59,046 bases of DNA from NCBI GenBank assembly GCA_023485295.1, contig JAMCZQ010000003.1, forward strand, positions 1 through 59,046, written 5' to 3'. Within the stretch, counting starts at the first letter, position 1; each line of letters begins with the position of its first letter. Shown here piece after piece: positions 25,138 to 34,437 of the stretch. A model generated the notes under the pieces. It did not search any database. It was not told the DNA's origin and saw nothing but the letters and a program-made list of their open reading frames with translations. The position numbers were made by a program, and so were the translations under genes. The stretch comes from Candidatus Marsarchaeota archaeon. Lineage in GTDB: Archaea; Micrarchaeota; Micrarchaeia; Micrarchaeales; Micrarchaeaceae.

Positions 25138-25596
25138 CTATTCTTTCGGCTCGAGGTAGTCGCTCAGTGTTGCAGTCTGGGGCTTTTTCGATGCATGCTC
25201 CTGCGGCTCTGCCTTGGCGTTTGCATAAAGCTTTATGCCAAGGGCCTTCTCAAGCTTTTTTACAAGCTTTGCAGGCGGAGTGGTTTTTTCGGCCTCGACC
25301 CTCACTAGGAACGCTTCCTTTTCGTTTATCATCTCTGCGAGTGTTTTTATAGGAAGCTTCATGGCATTCCTTGCGGCGCTTATGGCTTTCCCGTAATTTT
25401 CAATAAGCTCCAGCTCATCGTCTTTTGCCGCAGCTTTCCTTTCGGATATGAAAGGCTTCTGCTTTTTCTGCTGGCTGGGCTTTGAAACTACGATCTTGCC
25501 CTTAGCGCATGAGCTGCATACCCTAAGCTCCACGTCCTCTACTGAAACAACATAAATCTCATCAGTTTGCTTTCCGCAAAGTTCACACTCCTCCAT
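25138..25596 (-). CDS. mbf1: Multiprotein bridging factor 1 (MBF1) homologue
   Basis: This protein has 152 residues from the ATG at 25596. The N-terminal zinc ribbon is CELCGKQ and CSSCAKG. After a basic linker, a Cro-type helix-turn-helix runs from about residue 70 (NYGKAISAARNAMKLPIKTLAEMINEKEAFLVRVEAEKTTPP). MBF1 links regulators to TBP in eukaryotes; in archaea it is associated with ribosomes and transcription. The longer frame to 25659 adds 21 residues unlike homologues. Confidence 0.9.
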   Translation of the reverse strand: MEECELCGKQTDEIYVVSVEDVELRVCSSCAKGKIVVSKPSQQKKQKPFISERKAAAKDDELELIENYGKAISAARNAMKLPIKTLAEMINEKEAFLVRVEAEKTTPPAKLVKKLEKALGIKLYANAKAEPQEHASKKPQTATLSDYLEPKE

Positions 25597-25742
25597 TCTA
25601 TCCCCAAAATGCGCCTGAGCGCCGAATACGGATTGCCATGAAAATAACCCATGCAGCAACGCTGCAGTGCATCCCTGCTTTTATATCTGCTGTTAAAGTC
25701 TAAATACCTTTATCGCATAAACTCACTTATAGGCGATAACTG

Positions 25743-27224
25743 ATGATTAAAAAGCGAAATGCCTCCTACCGTGCCATTTTCTCTATAATTATCGCAGCAA
25801 TAACCTTTGCAGTAATATACTTTGATTATTATGCGAGCTATATAGGCATAGTGGCCCAGCTTGCCCTGGCTGCGCTGGTGCTGGTAGCTTCAGGCCTCGC
25901 GATACGCACGAGTATGGGGTTCAAGGGAGGATATGGAGTCTACATGCTTAGCGGAAAGCATGGCATCTCGCAGGTTGATGCAATTGCAAAATCCAGCCCT
26001 GACTTCTGGAACGCGCTTGCCATGTGGGGCATGGTCCTTGGGTTCGGGCTGCTTTCTTACCCGCTGCTCAGGGGCAGGGGCGGAAAGAAGATTTTCGCAG
26101 TTGGCATAATCAGCATATTTCTTATAATAATTTTCGTACTGCCGTTCCTTTCATATGCCCTGATATTTATAAGTCTGCCAAGATTCGACCTGCTTTCAAA
26201 TTCTGCCTTCTCCACGTCATTGCCCACGCCTGGAATGCTGCTTGGCAATTTCGTCTCTGGCGGTATTTACGAATACGCGCTGCGTGCAATCATAATCGTA
26301 ACAGGGTTCTCAGGCTACATTGTCATATTGCTCCTGGCCAATGCAGGCCTTGTTGTAAGCTCGCTGATAAAGTCAATATCCATAAGCTCGCTTGCACCGC
26401 TGCATTCGCAGACGCCAGGGGTTGCCCCAGTCATACCAGGCATAGATCTGCCGCTTGTGAGCGGCATACTCTCGCTTGCAATAATATTGATAATACACGA
26501 ATTTTCACACGGCATACTTGCAAGGAATTTCAAGGTTAAGCTCAAGTCGATAGGCCTGCTTATATTCGGCGTTATACCAATAGGCGCTTTTGTGGAGCCT
26601 GATGACAAGGAGGTAAACAGGCTGGACCATGCAAAGCAGAACAGGATTTTCTCTGCAGGCATATCTGCGAACATGCTTGCAATGGTGATCTTCCTGATAC
26701 CTATGCTTGTGCTGCTGCCGTATATATTGCATAATGTTTATGGCAGCGGCGTTTTCGTATATTCCACAATCAAGGGCTATCCGGCCTATGGAGTGATAAA
26801 GCCAGGCACTGAGATATACAGCTGGGACAACCACGCAATAAGCAACATAACGCAGCTGCAGAGCATTGCAGGCTTGGACAGGGTTGGCTCGCTGGTAAGC
26901 GTTTCTACAAGCACTGGAAACTACACCTTTGTGGCCAAGTCCTACAATTCCTCTTCGGATATGGGCCTCATAGGCGTGGACCTGTATGAAAAGTACTTCC
27001 CCCTGACAAATACCGGAGCTAAAAGCGTGGCATACTTCTTCTATTCGCTGTTCGGGATATCGTTTATGCTAAACTTCCTCGTGGCAGTGGTGAACCTGCT
27101 GCCTGTGCCTGGATTTGACGGCTGGCGCATATATGCAAACAGCATAAGCAGCAAAAAGGTGCTGAATGCGCTAACTGCTATAGTGATAATCGCGCTGCTT
27201 GTGAATGTGCTGCCTTGGATATGA
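25743..27224 (+). CDS. Site-2 protease family (M50) intramembrane metalloprotease
   Basis: This 493-residue polytopic protein has the zinc motif HEFSH (252-256) within a membrane helix and the second metal motif NLLPVPGFDG near residue 460, the pair that defines S2P. Between them a soluble loop (about 325-415) probably forms a PDZ-like domain (GVIKPGTEIYSWDNHAI). It should cleave membrane-anchored regulators or signal remnants. The N terminus has several extra membrane segments. The gene is alone on this strand, with the convergent phosphoesterase 21 nt after it. Confidence 0.88.
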   Translation: MIKKRNASYRAIFSIIIAAITFAVIYFDYYASYIGIVAQLALAALVLVASGLAIRTSMGFKGGYGVYMLSGKHGISQVDAIAKSSPDFWNALAMWGMVLGFGLLSYPLLRGRGGKKIFAVGIISIFLIIIFVLPFLSYALIFISLPRFDLLSNSAFSTSLPTPGMLLGNFVSGGIYEYALRAIIIVTGFSGYIVILLLANAGLVVSSLIKSISISSLAPLHSQTPGVAPVIPGIDLPLVSGILSLAIILIIHEFSHGILARNFKVKLKSIGLLIFGVIPIGAFVEPDDKEVNRLDHAKQNRIFSAGISANMLAMVIFLIPMLVLLPYILHNVYGSGVFVYSTIKGYPAYGVIKPGTEIYSWDNHAISNITQLQSIAGLDRVGSLVSVSTSTGNYTFVAKSYNSSSDMGLIGVDLYEKYFPLTNTGAKSVAYFFYSLFGISFMLNFLVAVVNLLPVPGFDGWRIYANSISSKKVLNALTAIVIIALLVNVLPWI

Positions 27225-27245
27225 CAGGGTGCTGCTTGGAATGCG

Positions 27246-28001
27246 CTATTCATAGGCTATCCTGCGCAGATTCCTTATTTCGCCGAAGTCTATCGTAGAG
27301 CCGTAGCCTATGGCTATCGCATGCATCTTGTCTATGCTTACATGCGAAAATATTGGGGAAAGCAGCTCTTCGTATGGCACTATGTTTACCTCTGTTCCGC
27401 CTGCAAGATAGTTGAGTGCAGGAAGAACCAGGAGAGACTTGCCCTTGTACGAGCCATGGAGGAAGCACTTAAGCCTTTCGCGATTGCCTATCGCATTGAT
27501 TATGCCTATTGCAGGATGCTCATGGCCCATTATTAAGGTCTTTACGCCTCTCTCAGCCTTTCCGATTTCCGGCATCTCCTCCCCATGGAAGAACAGGTAT
27601 TTGCCCATGCGTGCCTGCTGCCTGTGAACCTCAAGCTTGAAAGGCTCCTTATAGCGCTCCACGAAATTGTCGTGGTTTCCCTTTATCAGTATTGGCTTTA
27701 TGCCTTTGCCTTTTGCAAACATGATGAAGTCGTACAGCTCGTTGAATTCCTCTTCGTCCACTTTCGAAAATTCGTTCTTTATGTCGCCGTCCACTATCAG
27801 CGTGCTTGCGTTTGTCTTAGCTATCGCCTTGCTTATAGATTCCGTCATTTTATTGAAATTTACCTTTGGAATTAGGACCCCGCGCTTCGCCATTACGCCT
27901 TCATATCCCAGATGGATGTCCGCAACGGCAAGGGCATTAAGGCTTTTTATGAATGCGATTGGAAGCCCGTCAAGAAGTTCAATGTCTTCCCCAAGCATCA
28001 T
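27246..28001 (-). CDS. Calcineurin-like phosphoesterase, Lhr-associated (COG1407 type)
   Basis: This 251-residue metallophosphoesterase has VADIHLGYEG (Asp, His), DGDIKNEF (variant of GDxxD, Lys-Asn here), KGNHDNF and MGHEHPAIG. The family is often encoded next to Lhr helicases in archaea and some bacteria, as here (11 nt gap, same strand). It may be a nuclease working with the helicase. Metal-dependent phosphoesterase activity is expected; the substrate is unknown. Confidence 0.88.
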   Translation of the reverse strand: MMLGEDIELLDGLPIAFIKSLNALAVADIHLGYEGVMAKRGVLIPKVNFNKMTESISKAIAKTNASTLIVDGDIKNEFSKVDEEEFNELYDFIMFAKGKGIKPILIKGNHDNFVERYKEPFKLEVHRQQARMGKYLFFHGEEMPEIGKAERGVKTLIMGHEHPAIGIINAIGNRERLKCFLHGSYKGKSLLVLPALNYLAGGTEVNIVPYEELLSPIFSHVSIDKMHAIAIGYGSTIDFGEIRNLRRIAYE

Positions 28002-28012
28002 CCTAGCACCGG

Positions 28013-30646
28013 TTAAGCATTCGCCTTTATCCTTTTTAACACGAGCTTGTGGAGGTAGCGCAGGTATTCGTGCCTCTCCTTCATCAGTATTGCATCGGCA
28101 TGCCCGAAGGTCAGCATCGAGTGCGCGAATGGGGATGGAACCTGCGTCTTTATGATTTTGTATTCGGTTTCATTTGCGGCCATGCTTGCGAGAACCTGCT
28201 TTGTCCTGGGAAGATCCATCACTTCTTCGAAAATCTCCCTGTACGTCTCTTTCAGTACGGGAAAATTCTTGTCTATGCTCTCCACAGCCTTTATTAGCAA
28301 CTGCGCGTTTATCTGCTGCTTTCCAACTGGCTGCTTCCAGCCTTTGTAATTTCTCAGTATCATGAAACTGCGCGCAGCAACATGCCTGAACCTGCGCTTC
28401 ATTATTTCTGTCCTGCGTATGTTTGCCCTCAGAAGCTGCACCGGGTCCTTTGAAACAGAGGCGTTGATCGCGTTTTCCAAGTCCTTCGCGCCAAGGGGAA
28501 TCTCGGTAGTGACAAGGAAGCCGTTGTCGTTTATCATTATCCCTACGTCTATGCCAAGCGCCCTGCCTATGTGTATCGCTATTATCCTTGAGAGTGCATC
28601 ATTTATGCGCCTGCCGTACAATGAGTGGAAAACCACGATGTTTTGGCCTTTTTGAGGGTCTTTTGTTATCTCTACAAGCATCAGCTTGTCGTTTGGAACT
28701 ATTCCGGCAAAAAGCAGCTGTTCGACGAAATAGTTGTATATGGCTTTTGCAGCCTTGCGCTCTATCGGCATGCTTTTGAGCACGTCGGACGATTCCTTTG
28801 GCATGCGGCCCGACAGCCTCGGCTTTGATTTGGCGCGCACGCCGCTTTTCACTATGCTTTCGGCCATTGTGCGCCTGAAGCGGCCTATCTCCATTGCAAG
28901 CTCATAGCTCAGGGGCAACTGCTCAGAGAACCACGGAGGTATCGTAGGGGTGCTGCTCTTTGCGTCGGATACATAACATTTCATGCCCTTGGCATATTCG
29001 AACCTGTACAGCCTGCCGCCCAGCGTGAATATATCGCCCTGCTTAAGCCTCGTAAGGAATTCCTCCTCTATGTTGCCGAGCCATTTCTTTGACTTTGCGT
29101 CGAGCACGTTTACCGCTACTTCGTCCGGTATAGTGCCGAGGTTGAGCATATATATCGGCTTTGCAAACTTGCCGCGCCTGCCGAACATACCTTCCTTCTC
29201 GTCATACCATATCTTGCCGTATACGCGCCTGCTCTCCAGGCCAACGTATTCGCCTGCCAGGTACTTGAGCGTGCTTATGTAGTCCTCGTAAGCTAGGCTT
29301 GAGTACGGGTATGCTGACCTTATTACTTCAAATGCCTCTTTCACGTCCCATTTCTTGTTTAGGGACATCCCCATTATGTGCTGGGCAAGCACGTCAAGGG
29401 CGTTCTTTGGCACAGTAAAGGAATCCAGATGGCGCTTGAGCGCAGCATCGAGCATAACGCTGCATTCCACAAGGTCGTCCCTATTCAGCACTATGATCTC
29501 GCCCTTCGCAGTGGACTTATACTGATGGCCTGCCCTGCCAATCCTCTGCAGGGCGCGCGTAATGCTTTTTGGGGAGCCGAGCTGGATCACATTGTCTATG
29601 CTGCCTATGTCCACGCCGAGTTCCAGGCTGGTAGAAGAAACCGCGCATTTGAGTGAGCCTGCCTTTAGCAGCTCCTCCACTTCAAGCCTCGAATCCCTTG
29701 ACAGAGAGCCGTGATGCGCGGCTATCTCATCCTTATACCCGAATTTTTTCTTTAAGTTGAACACTACGCGCTCCGTGCCGCTTCTGGTGTTTGTAAATAT
29801 CAGTGTTGTTTTGCTGGACTTTATGATTTTGTTTATGTCGTTATACATCTCCTTTTCCACCTTTTCGTCGGGGGTGTATATCATGTCTTCTACCGGGCTT
29901 ATGGTAATCACGTCGAGCTTTTTGCTCCATGATGCATCGACTATCTTGCAGTCCTTCGGCTTTCCGTTCTTATAGCCTACAAGGAATTTTGCTGCCTCTT
30001 CGAGCGGATACAGCGTTGCGCCGAGGCCAATCCTTACGAAATCGTGGCCTATAAGGTTGGAAAGCCTTTCTATGGACAGCGATAGATGCGCGCCGCGCTT
30101 GTTGTTGGCCAGCTCATGTATCTCGTCTATGATTATATACTTTACGTTTGACATTTTTTGCATGTACTTCTCAGAATTTATCAGTATTGCAAGGCTTTCA
30201 GGCGTTGTTACCAATATGTTGGGAGGGTGTATGAGCTGGGCGCGGCGCTCTGATTGCGGGGTATCTCCAGTCCTTACCGCTATTGTAACGTGCTTTGTGC
30301 CTGCGCGCTCCTTATCGACTATGCTGTAAATATCTTCCAACGGCTTTATCAGATTCCTGTATATGTCGTTATTCAGTGCGCGCAGAGGGGATATGTATAT
30401 GCAATACACTTCCTCTGCAAGGGTGCCATTGGCTGCCATGTCGAACAGGTCCCCAAGGATCGAGACGAAGCCAGAAAGCGTTTTGCCTGAGCCTGTCGGA
30501 GCGGTTATCAGCACGTTGTTTTGCTCCCTGATGAGCTTGAACGCAAACCTCTGCGGCAATGTCAGCTCCTTAAAATGGGACTCAAACCATTCCCTGACGT
30601 ATTTGTTCATGCCGCTTAGCGATTCCTCAGCAGAAAATGGTTCCAT
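28013..30646 (-). CDS. lhr: Lhr family superfamily 2 helicase
   Basis: This 877-residue ATP-dependent 3'-5' helicase is linked to DNA repair. Motif I is APTGSGKT (49-56), motif II is DEIH (174-177), motif III is LGATLYP, and motif VI is QRIGRAGHQ. The C-terminal half contains the winged-helix and Lhr-specific domains that complete the Lhr core. It is a normal length for the archaeal Lhr core. The gene is followed by the COG1407 phosphoesterase. A 170-bp AT-rich gap without other signals lies upstream. Confidence 0.93.
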   Translation of the reverse strand: MEPFSAEESLSGMNKYVREWFESHFKELTLPQRFAFKLIREQNNVLITAPTGSGKTLSGFVSILGDLFDMAANGTLAEEVYCIYISPLRALNNDIYRNLIKPLEDIYSIVDKERAGTKHVTIAVRTGDTPQSERRAQLIHPPNILVTTPESLAILINSEKYMQKMSNVKYIIIDEIHELANNKRGAHLSLSIERLSNLIGHDFVRIGLGATLYPLEEAAKFLVGYKNGKPKDCKIVDASWSKKLDVITISPVEDMIYTPDEKVEKEMYNDINKIIKSSKTTLIFTNTRSGTERVVFNLKKKFGYKDEIAAHHGSLSRDSRLEVEELLKAGSLKCAVSSTSLELGVDIGSIDNVIQLGSPKSITRALQRIGRAGHQYKSTAKGEIIVLNRDDLVECSVMLDAALKRHLDSFTVPKNALDVLAQHIMGMSLNKKWDVKEAFEVIRSAYPYSSLAYEDYISTLKYLAGEYVGLESRRVYGKIWYDEKEGMFGRRGKFAKPIYMLNLGTIPDEVAVNVLDAKSKKWLGNIEEEFLTRLKQGDIFTLGGRLYRFEYAKGMKCYVSDAKSSTPTIPPWFSEQLPLSYELAMEIGRFRRTMAESIVKSGVRAKSKPRLSGRMPKESSDVLKSMPIERKAAKAIYNYFVEQLLFAGIVPNDKLMLVEITKDPQKGQNIVVFHSLYGRRINDALSRIIAIHIGRALGIDVGIMINDNGFLVTTEIPLGAKDLENAINASVSKDPVQLLRANIRRTEIMKRRFRHVAARSFMILRNYKGWKQPVGKQQINAQLLIKAVESIDKNFPVLKETYREIFEEVMDLPRTKQVLASMAANETEYKIIKTQVPSPFAHSMLTFGHADAILMKERHEYLRYLHKLVLKRIKANA

Positions 30647-30820
30647 TGTTTTCGCCTTCCCGTTGAAACATTTAATTTAGGTGACTGGTTCATTTAGCCT
30701 GCTATGCATAATGGGCAGGAGCGTGAGACGCAGCGCCCGCAGGTCAATGACAGTGACAAATGCAAGAAAAAGCAAATGAATGGCCTGATTGGCAGGCCAA
30801 TCCGCAGGGTGAGACTGCTT

Positions 30821-31180
30821 TTACGCATATATCGATTTATATTCAGTTCCTGAATCGTCGATTATGTGTATGCATTCCCCTTCGCATTGTATGAGGCACG
30901 CCTGGCAAAGTATGCACGCTTCGCCGTTGACTGCAACTGATATGCCGCCGCTTGTGCCGTCATTTGTATCGGCAAAATGCTTATGGCCGTCCTCAACCTT
31001 AGACCATTTGTCTATGACAGACTGGTCACTTACCCCTTTCCATTGGGCGTTCTCTGGAGCTGAGTCCTTGTTCACTTCCTCAATGTTCTTCCTATCCCTG
31101 AGCTCGAACACTGCCACAGGGCAAACATCCTTGCAATGCTGGCATCCTGTGCATAGCGGCTTATCGACATACACTTGCAT
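30821..31180 (-). CDS. Ferredoxin with two iron-sulphur clusters
   Basis: This 119-residue protein has two cysteine groups: CTGCQHCKDVCP near the N terminus and CILCQACLIQC plus CEGEC-like residues near the C terminus. They are separated by an unusually long charged insertion (about residues 35-80, with KWSKVEDGHKHF). This resembles the zinc-containing ferredoxins of thermoacidophilic archaea by layout, but I cannot confirm a zinc site. It carries electrons for redox enzymes not present here. It lies downstream of uS5 on the same strand. Confidence 0.88.
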   Translation of the reverse strand: MQVYVDKPLCTGCQHCKDVCPVAVFELRDRKNIEEVNKDSAPENAQWKGVSDQSVIDKWSKVEDGHKHFADTNDGTSGGISVAVNGEACILCQACLIQCEGECIHIIDDSGTEYKSIYA

Positions 31181-31266
31181 AAAATCTCCTTCGTATCGGT
31201 TTAATCGTAAATTAATTTAAATTGTATCAATAAAATTATGTCATTCTGTAAATTTAATGCTTTTGC

Positions 31267-31932
31267 TTATTGTGCTTTGGATGTTGCACTTAGGTTTTTC
31301 ATGCTTATTGTGCGCTTGAATGCGTCGGATACTGCCATTAGCACGTTGTACGTTGTCCTTGTCCTGCCTTTTGAGAAGCTCCAAACATCTTTTACGCCCG
31401 CAAGCTCAAGCATTCTCTTGACGTGCTTGCTTGCCACAACGCCAAGGCCTTTCGGCGCTGGCTTGAGCAAAACCTCTATGCTTCCGCACTTGCCTTTGAC
31501 TATAAACGGAAGGCTGTGATTCTGCCCGCAGGTGCATTGCCAGGACCCGCAGCCCATCATCACCGGGATTATGTTGCGCTTCGCAGCGATAATTGCCCCG
31601 TCTATGGCCGCCTTAACTTCTATGTCCTTCGCAGCGCCCACTCCGACATGCCCATTGCCGTCTCCGACAATCGCAGTTGCGCGGAATTTCTGCTTTCTGT
31701 TGTTTCGTGTCATCCTCTGCACGCTTCTTATTTCAACTACTTCGCTCTGCAGATTCGGCAGCAGAACATCTACTATTCCATTTTCTTCTATGCTTTTGCC
31801 CATTGCATAGATTTGCTCTATGCTTGTTATGCTTCCGCTTTTTACAAGCTTGCCCAGCTCGGTTATTGGCTCCCAGGCTTCCCTGTCAAATTCCTGCTTC
31901 CTCTCTTGATTATTATATTGCCTTCTCAACAA
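31267..31932 (-). CDS. rps5: Ribosomal protein uS5
   Basis: This 221-residue small-subunit protein has the double-stranded RNA-binding N domain (RKQKFRATAIVGDGNGHVGVGAAKD) and the C-terminal domain (RNIIPVMMGCGSWQCTCGQNHSLPF, an archaeal-type insertion). The start is TTG at 31932, with GTGATT just upstream, directly next to the uL18 stop. It is the last gene of the spc-type cluster here; uL30 and uL15, which should follow, are elsewhere. Confidence 0.95.
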   Translation of the reverse strand: MLRRQYNNQERKQEFDREAWEPITELGKLVKSGSITSIEQIYAMGKSIEENGIVDVLLPNLQSEVVEIRSVQRMTRNNRKQKFRATAIVGDGNGHVGVGAAKDIEVKAAIDGAIIAAKRNIIPVMMGCGSWQCTCGQNHSLPFIVKGKCGSIEVLLKPAPKGLGVVASKHVKRMLELAGVKDVWSFSKGRTRTTYNVLMAVSDAFKRTISMKNLSATSKAQ

Positions 31933-31933
31933 A

Positions 31934-32482
31934 TCACTCTGAATTTATCTTTTTCTTAACGCTTTCGAATAGCTTGTCAAGCTCCTTTACATTTATTTTC
32001 GCCTTCTCATATTCGGAAAATTCCGAATGGCCTTTCTTTGCGGAGCCTTCAACTGCATATTGCATGATGTGCTTGCCGGAAATTCGGTTTTCATCCATCT
32101 CTATGTTTGATTTCAGGCTCATGCCGCCGTCCACAAAGCCCTTCGCAGCTGAGAATACCACATTGCCGCTTATGGGCTTGTACAGGCCTATATCAAGTAT
32201 GCATTCTCCTGAAAATCCAGCCTTCTGCGCTTTTTTGGCGAGCAGCATGCCGGTCAAATAAGCCGTTGGGATATTGCATTTCGGAAGCCATCCCAAACTC
32301 GACAGCTCCGATGAGTATGCTGCAGCTTTTATCTTGTCGCCGTTAGGCTCATAGCCCACTAGCTGTAGCGTTATCTGCCTGTTCGACTTCCTTACGACCA
32401 GCCTCGTCGAACCGCTTTTCAAAAGCGCTATGCGCTTCTTGTAGTTGGTAAGCGCTTTAGAACGTCTTTTTTTGAATGCCAT
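31934..32482 (-). CDS. rpl18: Ribosomal protein uL18
   Basis: This large-subunit protein of about 182 residues binds 5S rRNA. The start ATG at 32482 has GTGATCAC upstream and begins AFKKRRSKALTNYKKRIALLKSG, as in archaeal uL18. The central LPKCNIPTAYLTGMLLAKKAQ and DIGLYKP segments are typical. The frame extends 16 codons upstream into eL19; I reject that part. Confidence 0.95.
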   Translation of the reverse strand: MAFKKRRSKALTNYKKRIALLKSGSTRLVVRKSNRQITLQLVGYEPNGDKIKAAAYSSELSSLGWLPKCNIPTAYLTGMLLAKKAQKAGFSGECILDIGLYKPISGNVVFSAAKGFVDGGMSLKSNIEMDENRISGKHIMQYAVEGSAKKGHSEFSEYEKAKINVKELDKLFESVKKKINSE

Positions 32483-32498
32483 TGTGATCACTTTTGCC

Positions 32499-32972
32499 TC
32501 AGGAATGCTTGAGCTTGTTATAGGTTGCATCGTCGATGTTTAGGCCTTTGCTCCTTATATGGTTAAGCAATGATGCCTTAGTCTGGAATGTGCCGCCCTT
32601 TACAAGCGCGTATAGCTCCTTATACATCTCGTTTGTTATGCTTTTCTCTGATTTAAGCGTTTCCAATATGCGCCTTTGCGCGCGAATCTTCTTCACGTAG
32701 CCGGTTGCAGTCCTTGCCTTCATCGTGCCCTTGCGCTTGCCCTTGCCGCGCTTTCTTCCGGCATTTCTTTTTACTCTGAGCTCCTTGCCGTACCTGCTGA
32801 CATTGTGCTTTTCCTTGATCGCATATATGCTTCCGTTCTTGATTAATGCCTTTACGTCATCGCGCGTTATTGCCTTGGTAGCATCCTCAAGCGCTGTCGG
32901 CTTTATCCTTATGCTGCTCATTCCCCTGTGCATTATAAGGCTTGCCGTCCTCTTCGTAAGTTTTACGCTCAT
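32499..32972 (-). CDS. rpl19e: Ribosomal protein eL19
   Basis: This 157-residue archaeal/eukaryotic-specific large-subunit protein has RKRGKGKRKGTMKAR in the middle and a long C-terminal helix. Its ATG overlaps the stop of eL32 by 4 nt, so translation is coupled. Confidence 0.95.
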   Translation of the reverse strand: MSVKLTKRTASLIMHRGMSSIRIKPTALEDATKAITRDDVKALIKNGSIYAIKEKHNVSRYGKELRVKRNAGRKRGKGKRKGTMKARTATGYVKKIRAQRRILETLKSEKSITNEMYKELYALVKGGTFQTKASLLNHIRSKGLNIDDATYNKLKHS

Positions 32973-33352
32973 TTCCTAACACCATTTGCAACTTTGACAC
33001 CGTTTGACATAGCAAGCTGCGTTATCTCCTTGCGCTTTTTAAGGCCTACCGAATGGGCTATTACTATGTCGTAAGACCCGATTTCCGGGTCGTGCAGCAT
33101 GCTCGCCAGCTCTGCCTGGTTATGCACGAGCATCAGCCTTTTCCCATCAGCCCTTATGCCTGCAACAGCCGAAGGGTTTTTGTAGCCGATTGTAGGCTCT
33201 GCGCCCATGAAATCCCTCTTTATGCGCTTTTTGCTGTCCTGGCCCCGGGGCTTGCGCCACCTGGACTTAACCCTTTTCCTTTTCTTGGCGCCGTAGTTGG
33301 GCACGTTGAATTTTGAGTGGGTTTTTTTTGCTGGCAATTTTCCTTCTTTCAT
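32969..33352 (-). CDS. rpl32e: Ribosomal protein eL32
   Basis: This 127-residue archaeal/eukaryotic-specific protein is recognised by KSRWRKPRGQDSKKRIK and EPTIGYKNP, then HSVGLKKRKEITQLA near the C terminus. It lies 7 nt after uL6 and overlaps eL19 by 4 nt. Confidence 0.95.
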   Translation of the reverse strand: MKEGKLPAKKTHSKFNVPNYGAKKRKRVKSRWRKPRGQDSKKRIKRDFMGAEPTIGYKNPSAVAGIRADGKRLMLVHNQAELASMLHDPEIGSYDIVIAHSVGLKKRKEITQLAMSNGVKVANGVRK

Positions 33353-33359
33353 AAAAAAA

Positions 33360-33890
33360 TCAACCTATTGAGTAGTAGACACCGTCCTGGAATACCCTTT
33401 CGTCCTTGTGCTTTAGCTTGCATGCCTGGCGTATGTTCGCTGCTGTCTGTGCAACGTCATCCAATTTCGTGCCGTAGAGCCTAAGCTTCTTTTCCTTTAT
33501 CTCTGCCTTCGTGTTTCCGACGATTTCGGCCTTCCTTGGATATCTTTCGCCGAAGAGATTTTTTATTATGAACTCCTGCCCCTTGACCTCCATTGTAAGA
33601 GGGAAATGGGCATATATCGCTTCCATCTCTATTTCGAAGTATTTTTGCACGCCTTTTGCATCGTTCTGAAGCTCCTTGTAGAGCGAGTACGATGCGATTT
33701 CCGCCTTTTTGCGCAGCTTGCCCGCGCCTATGGGCTCGATTATGAGCTTGCCAGAATCCGCCTTAACGCTGAGCAGCGAGCTGTTGAACTGGCGCTGGTT
33801 GCTGCCCAATGGGCCTTTTATGCTTACCGCATCTCCAGAAACCGATGCACTCAGACCATTTTCAAGCTTTAGTTCATGCATAAACATCAT
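33360..33890 (-). CDS. rpl6: Ribosomal protein uL6
   Basis: This 176-residue protein has two repeats of the uL6 fold, with VSGDAVSIKGPLGSNQRQF in the first and FGERYPRKAEIVGNTKAEI in the second. The first ATG overlaps the uS8 stop (TGATG). Met2 and Met4 are also possible starts. Confidence 0.94.
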   Translation of the reverse strand: MMFMHELKLENGLSASVSGDAVSIKGPLGSNQRQFNSSLLSVKADSGKLIIEPIGAGKLRKKAEIASYSLYKELQNDAKGVQKYFEIEMEAIYAHFPLTMEVKGQEFIIKNLFGERYPRKAEIVGNTKAEIKEKKLRLYGTKLDDVAQTAANIRQACKLKHKDERVFQDGVYYSIG

Positions 33891-34273
33891 CAGTATACAT
33901 ATGCTATCAGCCTGCCTCCGATTGAAGACTCTCGTGCCTGCTTGTTGGTCACAAGCCCCTTGGAGGTTGATATTATCAATATGCCGAAATCCTTGCTCGG
34001 TATATAGCGCTCTTCATATTTCTGTATATCGTTCTTCGAAAGCGAGTAGTGGGGCTTCACTACGCCTATGCTGTTTATCTTGTTCGACAGCTTTACCTTG
34101 AGCATGCGGGCGTACCTGTCGTTGAATTCCTCATAGCCGCTTATGTAGCCTTCAGCTTTTAGCACATCCATGAGCGATTTGATGAGCTTTGTCGAGTATA
34201 TGCTGCACTCGAACCTGCCTATCCGCTCGTTAGTCTTTATCTTGTTTATAGCGTCTGCAAGCCTGTCTACCAT
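33890..34273 (-). CDS. rps8: Ribosomal protein uS8
   Basis: This 127-residue protein starts from the ATG at 34273 (VDRLADAINKIKTNERIGRFE). The conserved STSKGLVTNKQARESSIGGRLIAYVY is the C-terminal RNA-binding block. The open frame upstream of the chosen ATG overlaps uS14 and is not used. Confidence 0.95.
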   Translation of the reverse strand: MVDRLADAINKIKTNERIGRFECSIYSTKLIKSLMDVLKAEGYISGYEEFNDRYARMLKVKLSNKINSIGVVKPHYSLSKNDIQKYEERYIPSKDFGILIISTSKGLVTNKQARESSIGGRLIAYVY

Positions 34274-34278
34274 GACAA

Positions 34279-34437
34279 TCAACCATACTTCTTGAAATTC
34301 AGCTCCTTTGCGACTTCGCGGAAGCACCTTTTGCATATGTAAAGATTGTGCTCCCTTATAAGCGCACGGCTGGTGCCGCATATCCTGCATTTCCTAATTC
34401 CTTTGCCCTTGAATCTTTCTTCAGGTCTTACCTTCAT
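34279..34437 (-). CDS. rps14: Ribosomal protein uS14, zinc type
   Basis: This 52-residue protein begins MKVRPEERFKGKGIRKCRIC and continues through CGTS, ICKRCFREVAKELNFKKYG. Four cysteines (CRIC and CKRC) form the zinc site. Its ATG overlaps the uL5 stop by 4 nt (ATGA) and uS8 starts 5 nt after its stop. It fills the expected position between uL5 and uS8. Confidence 0.95.
   Translation of the reverse strand: MKVRPEERFKGKGIRKCRICGTSRALIREHNLYICKRCFREVAKELNFKKYG

Noticed and set aside
34274-34390. N-terminal extension of uS8
   Set aside because: It covers the uS14 gene in another frame; homologues start at the ATG 34273.
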